NCBI GenBank assembly: GCA_029861795.1
Contig: JAOTYS010000061.1
Location: forward strand, 1-15,162
Source: Gammaproteobacteria bacterium
GTDB lineage: Bacteria; Pseudomonadota; Gammaproteobacteria; Arenicellales; JAOTYS01
Reading direction: 5' to 3'
Length of the DNA: 15,162 bases
Part shown: piece after piece, positions 1 through 7,604 of the stretch
Position numbering within the stretch: the stretch's first letter is position 1
Layout: each line of letters starts with the position of its first letter
The notes under the pieces: generated by a model
What the model was told of the DNA's origin: nothing
Database searches by the model: none
The model's input: only the letters and a program-made list of their open reading frames with translations
Position numbers and translations under genes: made by a program

Positions 1-810
1 ATCGACTGGGACGGCGAAGAATTTCCGTCGATTATCGCACACAGCGAGGATATAGAACTTGGCCCTCCTTCCTACCCAGGAAAGCTACGACTGCAAAATC
101 ACTCTGCTCGTAATTTGACATTCATCGTTGAGGAATTCGCGTGGCGCCGCGACGCACTCACAGCCGATCGAGCCATCGCGTTGCAAGCCTTTAGAGACCT
201 TTTTGACCACGATCTATTGCGCCCTGGTGATGATGTGGAAATCGACTCCATCACCATCATGTTCACAGACTTGAAAGGCTCCACGGCAATGTATGACAGG
301 ATTGGCGATCCCAAAGCCTACATCGTGGTACGAGAACATTTCGAGATCCTAGGACGTGCTGTCCGAGAATGTAACGGCAGTGTTGTAAAAATGATTGGTG
401 ATGCAATCATGGCGGTATTTGCTGATCCCGCTGACGGGCTGCGCTGTGGAATTCGCATACACGATGATATCGATCGATTTAACTCCGCATCCGGCAAGGA
501 ACCGATCACCATCAAACTAGGTCTGCATATGGGAAAATGCATTTCCGTCACGCTAAATGGCAGACTTGATTACTACGGTTCAGTGGCCAACATGGCGGCT
601 CGTATACAAGGACAGAGCACGGGGGGTGACATCGTAATGTCCCGAGAATTCGTGAGTGACCCAGGGGTCGCGGCTCTGCTTAAGGATTTTTCGCTGAAGC
701 AGGACACCGTGAATTTGAAAGGATTTCACGATCCAGTCCCCTATTTTCAGCTTCCCAGCGAGCAGCTTTCTGCAAGACGTAGTCAGCCGACAGGAGCAAC
801 GCGAAACTAA
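1..810 (+). CDS. Class III adenylate/guanylate cyclase, DUF5939-type (5' end outside window)
   Basis: The frame is open from base 1, so the N-terminus lies outside the window; 269 codons are visible. The C-terminal half is a class III nucleotidyl cyclase domain, which makes cAMP or cGMP from the nucleoside triphosphate. Metal-binding Asp are seen in FTDLKGST (Asp codon 268-270) and KMIGDAIMAVF (Asp codon 400-402). The Lys at 388-390 and the Asp of LDYYG (568-570) match the purine-reading Lys/Asp pair of adenylate cyclases, which favours cAMP. NMAARIQ carries the transition-state Asn and Arg. The stretch before the cyclase (NHSARNLTFIVEEFAWRRD, then FRDLFDHDLLRPGD) resembles the linker of proteins with an N-terminal DUF5939 domain; that is a family recollection, not a search result. 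A TTG at 115 could act as a start, but homology-like sequence runs upstream of it, so I do not take it as the start. Confidence 0.88.
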   Translation: MDWDGEEFPSIIAHSEDIELGPPSYPGKLRLQNHSARNLTFIVEEFAWRRDALTADRAIALQAFRDLFDHDLLRPGDDVEIDSITIMFTDLKGSTAMYDRIGDPKAYIVVREHFEILGRAVRECNGSVVKMIGDAIMAVFADPADGLRCGIRIHDDIDRFNSASGKEPITIKLGLHMGKCISVTLNGRLDYYGSVANMAARIQGQSTGGDIVMSREFVSDPGVAALLKDFSLKQDTVNLKGFHDPVPYFQLPSEQLSARRSQPTGATRN

Positions 811-829
811 AGACGACCCCAGCCGATTT

Positions 830-2875
830 CTATAACAAACGCCTTGGGATCTTGCAGTTGAGGCTTCGCTCGTAAAAGGGCTGCTCCCCTTCGAAAGCCT
901 CAAGCTCCGCGGTTACAGTAAAGTGTTCATCTGTGGCGGTCAGTCGTGTGGTAGCCTCTACGGCGATCTGCCAATCGCCACGACGATGCTCGAACCGCCA
1001 ATGAGCCTCACCCGCGGCAGACAAGGGATCGTTTTCAGTAATGTAGTGGATCTCCTCACCTTTTGCGTCGACTTCCAACTTTGTTTCATCAATGCGAAAA
1101 GCGCCATCATCTTTGATATACGTCAGAGAGATTTGACCTGACGCGAGGTCGCGCTTCACCGTGCGCTTTCGACTCACCGGGCGCAGCCAGGTCAGTGCAA
1201 GGGGTTGCGGGATCACAGCAACCTCAAACGGACTATCTGTGTCGTCATGAATTTCACCGTCGTAAACCGGCAACTCTAACCAACACTCCCCCGCAACGAT
1301 GGTGAGTGTTGTCCTCTCGGCAGAGGGCCAGGCTAACGGCCAGTATGCATTAGACACGCTAACGCGCAAGCGATGGTCCTTGGGAATGACTTGTCCAACG
1401 TCATTTAGCTTTATCATTACAGTATAACGTTCACCTGGCACCAACTCTTGGGGTTCACTAGAGCTGTCACGGTGTGTGAGATTCAGTAATCCGTAAGTAA
1501 TACGACTCGATTCACCATTTGGCGACACAACACACAGGCGCACCGCCACCAATCCGCCACACCGATCTGAGGCGAGCCGCAGCTTCATTTCCGGAGCACC
1601 TAGAATGGTTATGGATTCTGCTAGGGGCCGCGAGTCGAACGTTAGTGATCTTGAGTCATCCACGCGTTGATCGGGGGACATTTCCGGCCCGATCCCATGG
1701 GGACACCATTCGCCTGCTGCCACTCCAGTAATAAGCGGACTACAGCACAAGAGTTCCTGCGGATCAGAGGCATCAGCGTCCAACGAACCCGGGTTAAGTT
1801 CGAGACGTTTAGTGGAAACCGGTGCCGGCCATGACGTAGCGCGAATCCAACTGCCGGCGCGCTCGGTGTACGAAGAGGCGGGTGGGTCTGCGCCCTGCAT
1901 CCAAATCGACAACATAGGTTCTCGCTCAACGCCGTTTTCAATTCCCTTTAGCCATCGATCCCACCAACGTAGCGATTCCTGCAAGAATCCAACACGGGGA
2001 TCCGGCACAGCGATATGCGGATAAGCATGTCCCCACGGACCAATCAAGCCTTTACGCGGCACGTTTAGATGTTGCATCAATCTAGGTATGGCGTTCGAAT
2101 AACCATCGGCCCAGCCACCAACTGCGTACACTGCACAGCGGATCTGATCGTAATCTTCACATACCGATGCATGCTTCCAATATTGATCACGCTGTTGATG
2201 CTCTAACCAGTTGGCTACCAAACTCGGCGCATGTTTCATACGCTCTAGCCACAGTTCCCGCCAGCGCTCACCCACGATCACTGGATCCGGAGGCCTTGCC
2301 ATATAGCCGAACATGCACCCGCCCCAGGTTAGGTTGTTACTGATCAAACAGCCCCCCATGTAATGCACATCATCTGCGTAACGATCGTCAGTTGAACACA
2401 CGGTGACAATCGCTTTGAGCGAGGGTGGTCTACGTGCGGCCACTTGCAACGCACTAAACCCACCCCAAGAGATACCGATCATGCCTGTTATACCGCTACA
2501 CCATGGTTGCTCCGCGATCCACTGCAGCACCTCTAGCGCGTCATCTTGTTCACGCTTGATATACTCATCCATGGGTATCCCGTCGGAATCACCGGAACCT
2601 CGAATATCGATACGAATCGCAGCGTAACCATGACCGGCGTAATACGGATGTAGCAAGGCGTCCCGTGGTGCGGTGAAATCACGCCTACGGTAGGGAATGT
2701 ATTCGACGATAGCGGGCACTGGATCGGCTTCGGCGTCTGTGGGCAACCACACGCGTGCAGCCAAGCGGCAACCATCTGAAAGTGGAATCCACAACGGATC
2801 AATGACACGAACCTCGCGACGGAATGACAATGCTGGTAGCCAGTCGTCTAATGACGTCGCGACCAGATTTACCAA
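830..2875 (-). CDS. CocE/NonD family alpha/beta hydrolase (peptidase S15-like)
   Basis: A 681-residue serine hydrolase related to cocaine esterase, X-Pro dipeptidyl-peptidase and glutaryl-7-ACA acylases. The N-terminal alpha/beta-hydrolase domain (about 30-300) shows the catalytic triad: Ser136 in GISWGG, Asp257 in GGWADGYS and His283 in GPWGH. RGSGDSDG at 92-99 is also typical. A jelly-roll domain of the X-Pro peptidase C-terminal type follows (about 340-560), then an extension of roughly 120 residues seen in the longer members. No signal peptide is visible, so it is probably cytoplasmic. The substrate, an ester or amide, cannot be told. An in-frame TAA lies two codons upstream, and TTG at 2875 is the only start that keeps the N-terminus; a GGGTGG about 8 bases before it may be the ribosome site. 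The gene converges on the cyclase, with stops 19 bases apart. Confidence 0.92.
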   Translation of the reverse strand: MVNLVATSLDDWLPALSFRREVRVIDPLWIPLSDGCRLAARVWLPTDAEADPVPAIVEYIPYRRRDFTAPRDALLHPYYAGHGYAAIRIDIRGSGDSDGIPMDEYIKREQDDALEVLQWIAEQPWCSGITGMIGISWGGFSALQVAARRPPSLKAIVTVCSTDDRYADDVHYMGGCLISNNLTWGGCMFGYMARPPDPVIVGERWRELWLERMKHAPSLVANWLEHQQRDQYWKHASVCEDYDQIRCAVYAVGGWADGYSNAIPRLMQHLNVPRKGLIGPWGHAYPHIAVPDPRVGFLQESLRWWDRWLKGIENGVEREPMLSIWMQGADPPASSYTERAGSWIRATSWPAPVSTKRLELNPGSLDADASDPQELLCCSPLITGVAAGEWCPHGIGPEMSPDQRVDDSRSLTFDSRPLAESITILGAPEMKLRLASDRCGGLVAVRLCVVSPNGESSRITYGLLNLTHRDSSSEPQELVPGERYTVMIKLNDVGQVIPKDHRLRVSVSNAYWPLAWPSAERTTLTIVAGECWLELPVYDGEIHDDTDSPFEVAVIPQPLALTWLRPVSRKRTVKRDLASGQISLTYIKDDGAFRIDETKLEVDAKGEEIHYITENDPLSAAGEAHWRFEHRRGDWQIAVEATTRLTATDEHFTVTAELEAFEGEQPFYERSLNCKIPRRLL

Positions 2876-2883
2876 TGTTTAGC

Positions 2884-2902
2884 CACCCAGGTTCAGTGGG
2901 TG
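2884..2902 (-). promoter_or_regulatory. Hairpin over the ribosome-binding site of the CocE-like gene
   Basis: CACCCA (2884-2889) and TGGGTG (2897-2902) form a perfect 6-bp stem with a 7-base loop. On the minus strand the 3' arm (TGGGTG) contains the purine-rich stretch that best fits a ribosome site for the TTG start at 2875. The fold could therefore limit translation of a gene that already uses a weak start codon. No T-run follows, so it is not a typical terminator. Confidence 0.3.
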
Positions 2903-2960
2903 CCCAAAGACGCACCTACGAGGACATGATACGCAACGGACAACTTATCCAACTCACATC

Positions 2961-3794
2961 TCACAAACCATAATTACGAGCAAGCGCATCAAGCTGGTTT
3001 GTGATTTCATTCCAGTTCGTCTGAACCGGTCCCGCGCTAAAATTGTTCGAAACAAGATTCGTTATCTGCTGCTGTTGCGCCCGCATTGCCTTCAACACCG
3101 GCAAGAAGCTGGCCGGATTTCGACCGTCGAAATACGTGTCTTGAAGCTTATTTGCTCGTTGATCAAATAGCGCAAGCTGCTGGCCCAAAATCCCATTTTG
3201 TTTTCCGCTCTTTGCAAAAGCATTCTTCACACGCTCGCTGCGGTCTTCAATGATGTTGACAGCAAAGTCCACTTGTTGCGTGGACATATTTCCACTTGCT
3301 CGCTGAGTCCCAGCGGCGGATTCGCTGGCCCCGTAGGCAAGACCATCATCAAGCTGACGCCTAACATCTTCCAACAGATCAAGCGTGTCATCCCACTCGC
3401 GCTCGACACGTCGACTGGCGTCGACCCGTCGCAACAAATCATCGATCTCATCCGCTGTGTCTTCCATACGATTCACTAACTTCTCTAGTTCACTTATAGG
3501 TTCCTCGTCTCTGACCCATTCTCGTAGCCTTCCAGATTGCTTGTTAAATCTCCTAACCTCATCCCACAGATCTTCATATTTGCCCTTGGGCTCCCATTCA
3601 TCCTCATCCTTAAGAAATTCTTCGACCTCATCTGTGAAGTCCTCGCTCTGGTCTCGAAGATCATTGACCGCGCGGTTGAACTCCCGCACCGCGTCCGCTG
3701 CTGCGACTTCAGAAAATATCGGCCCACCTGCTACTGTAATTAAACACACTGCTAAGGATGTGATAGCGAAGTAAGCGTCAAACTTTGCTCTCAT
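2961..3794 (-). CDS. Secreted acidic helical protein of unknown function
   Basis: I do not recognise this 277-residue protein. ATG at 3794 was chosen over an upstream in-frame ATG at 3881 because it has an AGGGGT ribosome site about 10 bases upstream and begins a clear signal peptide: MRAKFDAY, a hydrophobic stretch, then AAADA around residue 34. The longer version would bury that signal behind 29 unrelated residues. The mature protein is highly charged and lacks hydrophobic segments. Its first half is rich in Asp, Glu and Arg with heptad-like spacing (DEVEEFLKDEDEWE, EDTADEIDDLLRRVD), suggesting long helices or a coiled coil. A Gln/Asn-rich second half follows (MRAQQQQITNLVSNN). No Cys is seen in the mature part. 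It is probably periplasmic, perhaps a helical bundle. It lies between the FAD oxidoreductase and the CocE-like hydrolase on the same strand. Confidence 0.75.
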   Translation of the reverse strand: MRAKFDAYFAITSLAVCLITVAGGPIFSEVAAADAVREFNRAVNDLRDQSEDFTDEVEEFLKDEDEWEPKGKYEDLWDEVRRFNKQSGRLREWVRDEEPISELEKLVNRMEDTADEIDDLLRRVDASRRVEREWDDTLDLLEDVRRQLDDGLAYGASESAAGTQRASGNMSTQQVDFAVNIIEDRSERVKNAFAKSGKQNGILGQQLALFDQRANKLQDTYFDGRNPASFLPVLKAMRAQQQQITNLVSNNFSAGPVQTNWNEITNQLDALARNYGL

Positions 3795-3962
3795 GTCATT
3801 TACCCCTGATGCATCGAAACCCTGCTGGTCTGAGAATGCCCTGTCGGCACGATTGTAGAGCATGGCGGAGGAAAACGGCATCGAAACTGGTGTTGCCGCA
3901 ATTCACACACTCGGTTAAACCACCGATGCCTTCGTGTAGTAACAGCTCCCAGCTATCTCTCG

Positions 3963-5282
3963 CTACTGTTTGAGCTCCTCCGCCACTCGATGTCCGGATT
4001 GAACCGAGCCATTCATGAAACCCGGCCCGGTATAGTCACCACAATAATGGATTCTATCGGTTGAAGCTTGGAGACTCGGGTAAGTCTCGATATGACCGGG
4101 CTTCCACAACGGATTTGCGTAATACCAATGAGCGACATGTGTCTCCACGATCTTCTCACGCACTCCCGGGAACATAGAGATCAACTCATCGGTTAGTATC
4201 TTGGTGACCTGCTCCTCGGATTGATCTAGAAGTTCCTTGGAGACTTTGTCGCCGGTATATACCCTTAGCAGGCCCTGGCCAGCTTCAGCCTTAAACTCTC
4301 GCGCGTAGGTAAAGGTCGGATCGGTGATGGCACAGATCTTTCGACCTTCAACAGGTATCCGCCATACCCCTTTTCCAAGGAGGCGCTCGGAAATTTCATT
4401 AAGCAAAAAGGCGGCTGTGGTCTGGGAAGCATATTCGATCTTGCTGAGTGCCTCCTGTTTCCACGAGGGAAGCGTCTTGACCGTGGCAAGGGTAATGGGA
4501 GCTGGTGTCGCCATCACGCAATACCGTGCTTCCACGCTGCTCGGTGTTGCGTTGGATTCATAGTCGATCCGTACCCGGTCAGCAAGATTGTGCACCGCCT
4601 TGACCTCTACTCCTAGTCTTGCTTTGTCCCCCAACTGCTTAGATAGAGCGATGGTAAGTTGATTTGTACCACCTTCTACAAAGTATTCATCCTGGATAAA
4701 AGAGAGCAATATCATCAAAGGATGATACGGCGTGGTGATCTCACTCCCTACTCCGTCTGCGACCGTGGCGAAGACCTCCCACATGGCTTTGATATCAGGT
4801 GGTGTCGAGTTACCAAGAAATCGACTCAAGGTTGTCGAATTCAGCTCGACGAGCTTGGTGTTGCTTGGATCAAACGGCTGGCCAACCAGTTCGGTATACC
4901 GGCGCTTTAACCGTAATGCGGACCAGGCAAAGTAGAACTTATCAGCAACGGAGATGGGCAGTTTCAGTAGCAAACCGACTTGGGATGGTGCGCTATGCAG
5001 TTTGGCCTTGAAGAAGAATGGAAACTTTGACTTTGCGATGAGTGTTCGCCGCACCGCTAGTTCGTCGGCCAAGCAGGCCACCGGGCTGCGATCACCCAGA
5101 ATGACTTGAGCACCGGCGTTGTATACGTATGCGCCCAGCCGGTGTGACAGCGTACGCCCACCTGGAACATCTTCTTTTTCAAGCAACAAGATATCTCGGT
5201 CCCTGAGACGATACGCAGCCGTCAGACCAGCAATTCCTCCGCCGACGATAACCGTATCCAACATAGCCTGGTTGTCCTGCAT
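3963..5282 (-). CDS. FAD-dependent oxidoreductase (amine oxidase / protoporphyrinogen oxidase-like)
   Basis: A 439-residue flavoprotein of the amine oxidase/PPOX superfamily. The FAD-binding Rossmann motif VIVGGGIAGL is at 11-20, the acidic residue binding the ribose is Glu35 (LLLEKE), and the GGRT motif follows at 41-44. The C-terminal FAD signature is HYCGDYTGPGFMNGSVQSG, ending in a helix (HRVAEELKQ). The central part should hold the substrate domain, and nothing there identifies the substrate. The length matches the family. It could start at ATG 5282 or at the seventh residue (ATG 5264); the GGAG before 5282 lies only two bases away, so the second start is possible. No membrane segment is evident. 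It lies downstream of the MFS gene on the same strand and may oxidise something that transporter imports, but that is inference. A PPOX-like role in haem synthesis is an alternative. Confidence 0.88.
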   Translation of the reverse strand: MQDNQAMLDTVIVGGGIAGLTAAYRLRDRDILLLEKEDVPGGRTLSHRLGAYVYNAGAQVILGDRSPVACLADELAVRRTLIAKSKFPFFFKAKLHSAPSQVGLLLKLPISVADKFYFAWSALRLKRRYTELVGQPFDPSNTKLVELNSTTLSRFLGNSTPPDIKAMWEVFATVADGVGSEITTPYHPLMILLSFIQDEYFVEGGTNQLTIALSKQLGDKARLGVEVKAVHNLADRVRIDYESNATPSSVEARYCVMATPAPITLATVKTLPSWKQEALSKIEYASQTTAAFLLNEISERLLGKGVWRIPVEGRKICAITDPTFTYAREFKAEAGQGLLRVYTGDKVSKELLDQSEEQVTKILTDELISMFPGVREKIVETHVAHWYYANPLWKPGHIETYPSLQASTDRIHYCGDYTGPGFMNGSVQSGHRVAEELKQ

Positions 5283-5288
5283 ACTCCG

Positions 5289-5474
5289 CTAGCTCGCATA
5301 TTGCATGAGAATCCGGAGTTTCGGCTGGGAGATCGCTTTGGAAGGCGCAGCTCTGGATTCAAAGTCATAGCCGTCGCTATGACTTGAAGGAAGAGCAAGC
5401 GAGGCGAAATAAGATCCAGCCAAAACTCGGGCAGCCGACTTTAATACAAACTGTTTTTTCTCGACGTTCGGCAT
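5289..5474 (-). CDS. Possible small protein (61 aa), doubtful
   Basis: A small open frame fills much of the 230-base gap between the MFS stop and the FAD oxidoreductase start, ending six bases before the latter. From ATG 5474 it reads MPNVEKKQFVLKSAARVLAG and continues to MQYAS, giving 61 residues. In favour: the tight spacing and a plausible N-terminal basic/hydrophobic helix. Against: no good ribosome site, no known domain, and a near-perfect hairpin inside the frame (5358-5388) that suggests selection for RNA structure instead. The same frame also runs backwards into the MFS gene, which is expected by chance. Confidence 0.25.
   Translation of the reverse strand: MPNVEKKQFVLKSAARVLAGSYFASLALPSSHSDGYDFESRAAPSKAISQPKLRILMQYAS
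5358..5388. repeat. Near-perfect inverted repeat, 13-bp stem with 4-base loop
   Basis: TTCA-A-AGTCATAGC (5358-5371) pairs with GCTATGACTTGAA (5376-5388), leaving A5362 as a single bulge and CGTC as the loop. Neither side is followed by a T-run, so it is not a classical intrinsic terminator. It sits between the MFS and FAD oxidoreductase genes, where such hairpins often protect mRNA ends or separate expression levels within an operon. Confidence 0.6.
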
Positions 5475-5512
5475 GTCTGCCGGCTTACGGGCGCTCTCGT
5501 GCAATATGCGGG

Positions 5513-6763
5513 CTAGGTACGTTGTCGACAAAACGTTTCCTTTGAAAACATAGCTGCAAGCAACCCCAGAATTCCACAGACGGGTAGCACTGTTAAGGCG
5601 AGTCGAAAAGTTTCCGGCGCATATACGCGCACACCCTCTGCTAACTCGCCCGACCAATTCAAATCTAGCACTATACCGATGATAGGCTGAAACAACGCAC
5701 CACTACCCACCACTGCTGTGTTGACGATGCCGATCGCTGTTCCCGCTGTGCCAGGCGTATTGTGTTCACGTCCAGTGGCAAAAGCGAGTAACAAACTTGC
5801 ACCGCCAAACCCCATAGCAAAGATCAGCACCGATAACGCGAACACCGGGAGTTCCGGCAGATGGATCACCGCAAACAGGGCGGCTGTGCACAACACGCCC
5901 GCAATCAACATTACTGGCTTGCGTTTGCCTATGCGATCAGACCACCCACCAAGTATCACCGCACCCGCCCCGGAACCGATGAAGATCAACGACACGATTC
6001 CAGCCGCAGCGGGACGGTCAAGCCCGTACACCGTGCTCAAAAAAGGCACCCCCCATAGTCCTCCAAAGGCAAGTAGCGGGCCGGTCATGGCGAGTCCAAA
6101 AATAGCCGATAGCCACGTCTGTTTGTTCGATGCGACTTGCCGCAACGCCGCCTTGGTAGTCATCGCATGGCTGTCCGGATGCCGCCGGTCCCGCGCGGTC
6201 ATCCAGATCAGAATAGCCATCACCACACCAATTCCGGCCAGTGCGATCATCGTACCGCGCCAACCGTGAGCCTCCACTGCGGCTGCGAGCGGTGCCTGAC
6301 CAAACACCGCACCAACCATGCCGGTAACTTGCCCCACACCCGCGAGCAGGGCGAAACGCATCGGGAACCAATGATGGATGAGTGCAAGCAAGCCAGGCCA
6401 AGTGAAGGCACAGCCGGCACCGATGAGGAATCTCCCAGCATAAGCGCCATTAACCGTATCACTGACCGCAAACATCAACACGCCTACGCCAACGACAACG
6501 GCCGCTGCCGACATCAGTCGGCGCGGACCAACACGATCCATTAACACACCGATAGGGATCTGAAGCAGTGCGTATACATAAAGATAAACCGCAGACAGGT
6601 TTCCCAGGATGGCGGCTCCCACACCAAACTCGCGCATTAGTTCGGCAACCATTACGCTGGGTGATACGCGAATCAGAAATCCGTAGCCAAAAAACAAGCA
6701 GCCGACCCCGACTGCTATCATCGGACGCCAATCCTGACGAGAGACCGCGACCGCGTCACTCAT
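5513..6763 (-). CDS. MFS transporter
   Basis: A 416-residue inner-membrane transporter of the major facilitator superfamily, with about twelve hydrophobic segments in two halves. The MFS signature loop between helices 2 and 3 is visible as GVLMDRVGPRR (72-82), and the weaker second-half copy as GGWSDRIGKRK. The short N-terminus is typical of proton-coupled symporters. The substrate cannot be read from the sequence. The ATG at 6763 overlaps the stop of the upstream DUF3047 gene as TAATG, so the two are very likely translationally coupled and expressed together. The C-terminus (FSKETFCRQRT) ends in a short cytoplasmic tail. Confidence 0.93.
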   Translation of the reverse strand: MSDAVAVSRQDWRPMIAVGVGCLFFGYGFLIRVSPSVMVAELMREFGVGAAILGNLSAVYLYVYALLQIPIGVLMDRVGPRRLMSAAAVVVGVGVLMFAVSDTVNGAYAGRFLIGAGCAFTWPGLLALIHHWFPMRFALLAGVGQVTGMVGAVFGQAPLAAAVEAHGWRGTMIALAGIGVVMAILIWMTARDRRHPDSHAMTTKAALRQVASNKQTWLSAIFGLAMTGPLLAFGGLWGVPFLSTVYGLDRPAAAGIVSLIFIGSGAGAVILGGWSDRIGKRKPVMLIAGVLCTAALFAVIHLPELPVFALSVLIFAMGFGGASLLLAFATGREHNTPGTAGTAIGIVNTAVVGSGALFQPIIGIVLDLNWSGELAEGVRVYAPETFRLALTVLPVCGILGLLAAMFSKETFCRQRT

Positions 6764-7515
6764 TACCGAGGCGAGGCGCGCTTCAAGAAGATGTCTCCAT
6801 AGTAGGTCGTGGCCGACTCACCGGTGTTGTCGGTATCCGTCATCAGCGCCACTCCCGATACCTTAGTTGGATCTTTTCCGAAGGCCTTTTTGTAATCTTC
6901 ATAGATGTTGCGTTGTTCCCTCACCCATCTCCCGACTTTCTCCGGTCCACTCTCTAAAACCACCATCACCACTCTGGAGGTGTATGGATTAGGCCCCATG
7001 GCGCCAGCGGGTGCCTTGCTCGACCAGACGTAGTTAAGCGCGCCGATGGGCGGATAACGACCATAAATCATGCGAAGTATCTTGTACTTGAGGCGTTGGA
7101 AAATGCCGACTTGTTTTGGATCATAGTCAAACGTCACATACAGTCGAGCCGGATGATCATCCCCCCTCTTGCGACCGAGATCTGCGTTCTCAAGCAGATT
7201 GGTCACCTTCCAGCTCCACTCCAGAATCGGATACTCAGCAGGATCAACGCTAATTTCTTTAGCGAGAGCAGACGCTGATGCATTGCTTCGAGCCTGCAGC
7301 ACGACAGCATTGGCGTCCTTTACCAGTCGATACTCCGAGTGTCGCGATATCTTCTTGAATGTGTGGGCACGCCAGCCGTCGGGAAGTGCAGTGCCCGGCG
7401 ACTCTTTCGAGAACTGCGCTACGACGAGTACCTCATTCGCTTGCGATGATGCCAGTTGAGCGTAGCAAAGCAGCCCGATTATTACTCCGAGACGGCCTAC
7501 TTGCGTGACGCACAT
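6763..7515 (-). CDS. Secreted DUF3047 family protein
   Basis: A 250-residue protein with an N-terminal signal peptide (hydrophobic core around LGVIIGLLCYAQLA, likely cleavage near SSQA at 23-26). The mature part fits DUF3047: LPDGWRAHTFKK, YRLVKDANAVVLQARS, YPILEWSWKV, GDDHPARLYVTFDY and the late VSGVALMTDTDNTGE. Members are probably beta-sandwich envelope proteins; their biochemical role is not established as far as I know. The mature protein contains no cysteine, so no disulphide is expected. The ribosome site before ATG 7515 is weak. The stop overlaps the MFS start by one base, which ties this envelope protein to the transporter. A role as a periplasmic partner is inference only. Confidence 0.87.
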   Translation of the reverse strand: MCVTQVGRLGVIIGLLCYAQLASSQANEVLVVAQFSKESPGTALPDGWRAHTFKKISRHSEYRLVKDANAVVLQARSNASASALAKEISVDPAEYPILEWSWKVTNLLENADLGRKRGDDHPARLYVTFDYDPKQVGIFQRLKYKILRMIYGRYPPIGALNYVWSSKAPAGAMGPNPYTSRVVMVVLESGPEKVGRWVREQRNIYEDYKKAFGKDPTKVSGVALMTDTDNTGESATTYYGDIFLKRASPR

Positions 7516-7604
7516 TATCTTACGTGAAAAGCCACGCGAGTTCTGTGCAATATGTGAGACATCCTTAATTAGGCTGATCAGAAACCGGGCGCTTTAGGTA
7601 CATG

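Noticed and set aside
3795..3881. N-terminal extension of the secreted helical protein to ATG 3881
   Set aside because: It would place 29 unrelated residues before a clear signal peptide, and a good ribosome site precedes ATG 3794.
3876..3930. GGCATCG ... CGATGCC inverted pair upstream of the secreted helical protein gene
   Set aside because: The arms are seven bases with a loop of more than 30, which is easily expected by chance.
5475..5657. Upstream extension of the small ORF at 5289-5474
   Set aside because: It overlaps the 3' end of the MFS gene in another frame and shows no family features. Only the part after the MFS gene is kept, with low confidence.
5718..6269. A 183-codon plus-strand frame
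   Set aside because: It is opposite the MFS gene. The Ile/Pro/Ala-rich translation is the usual shadow of a membrane protein gene.
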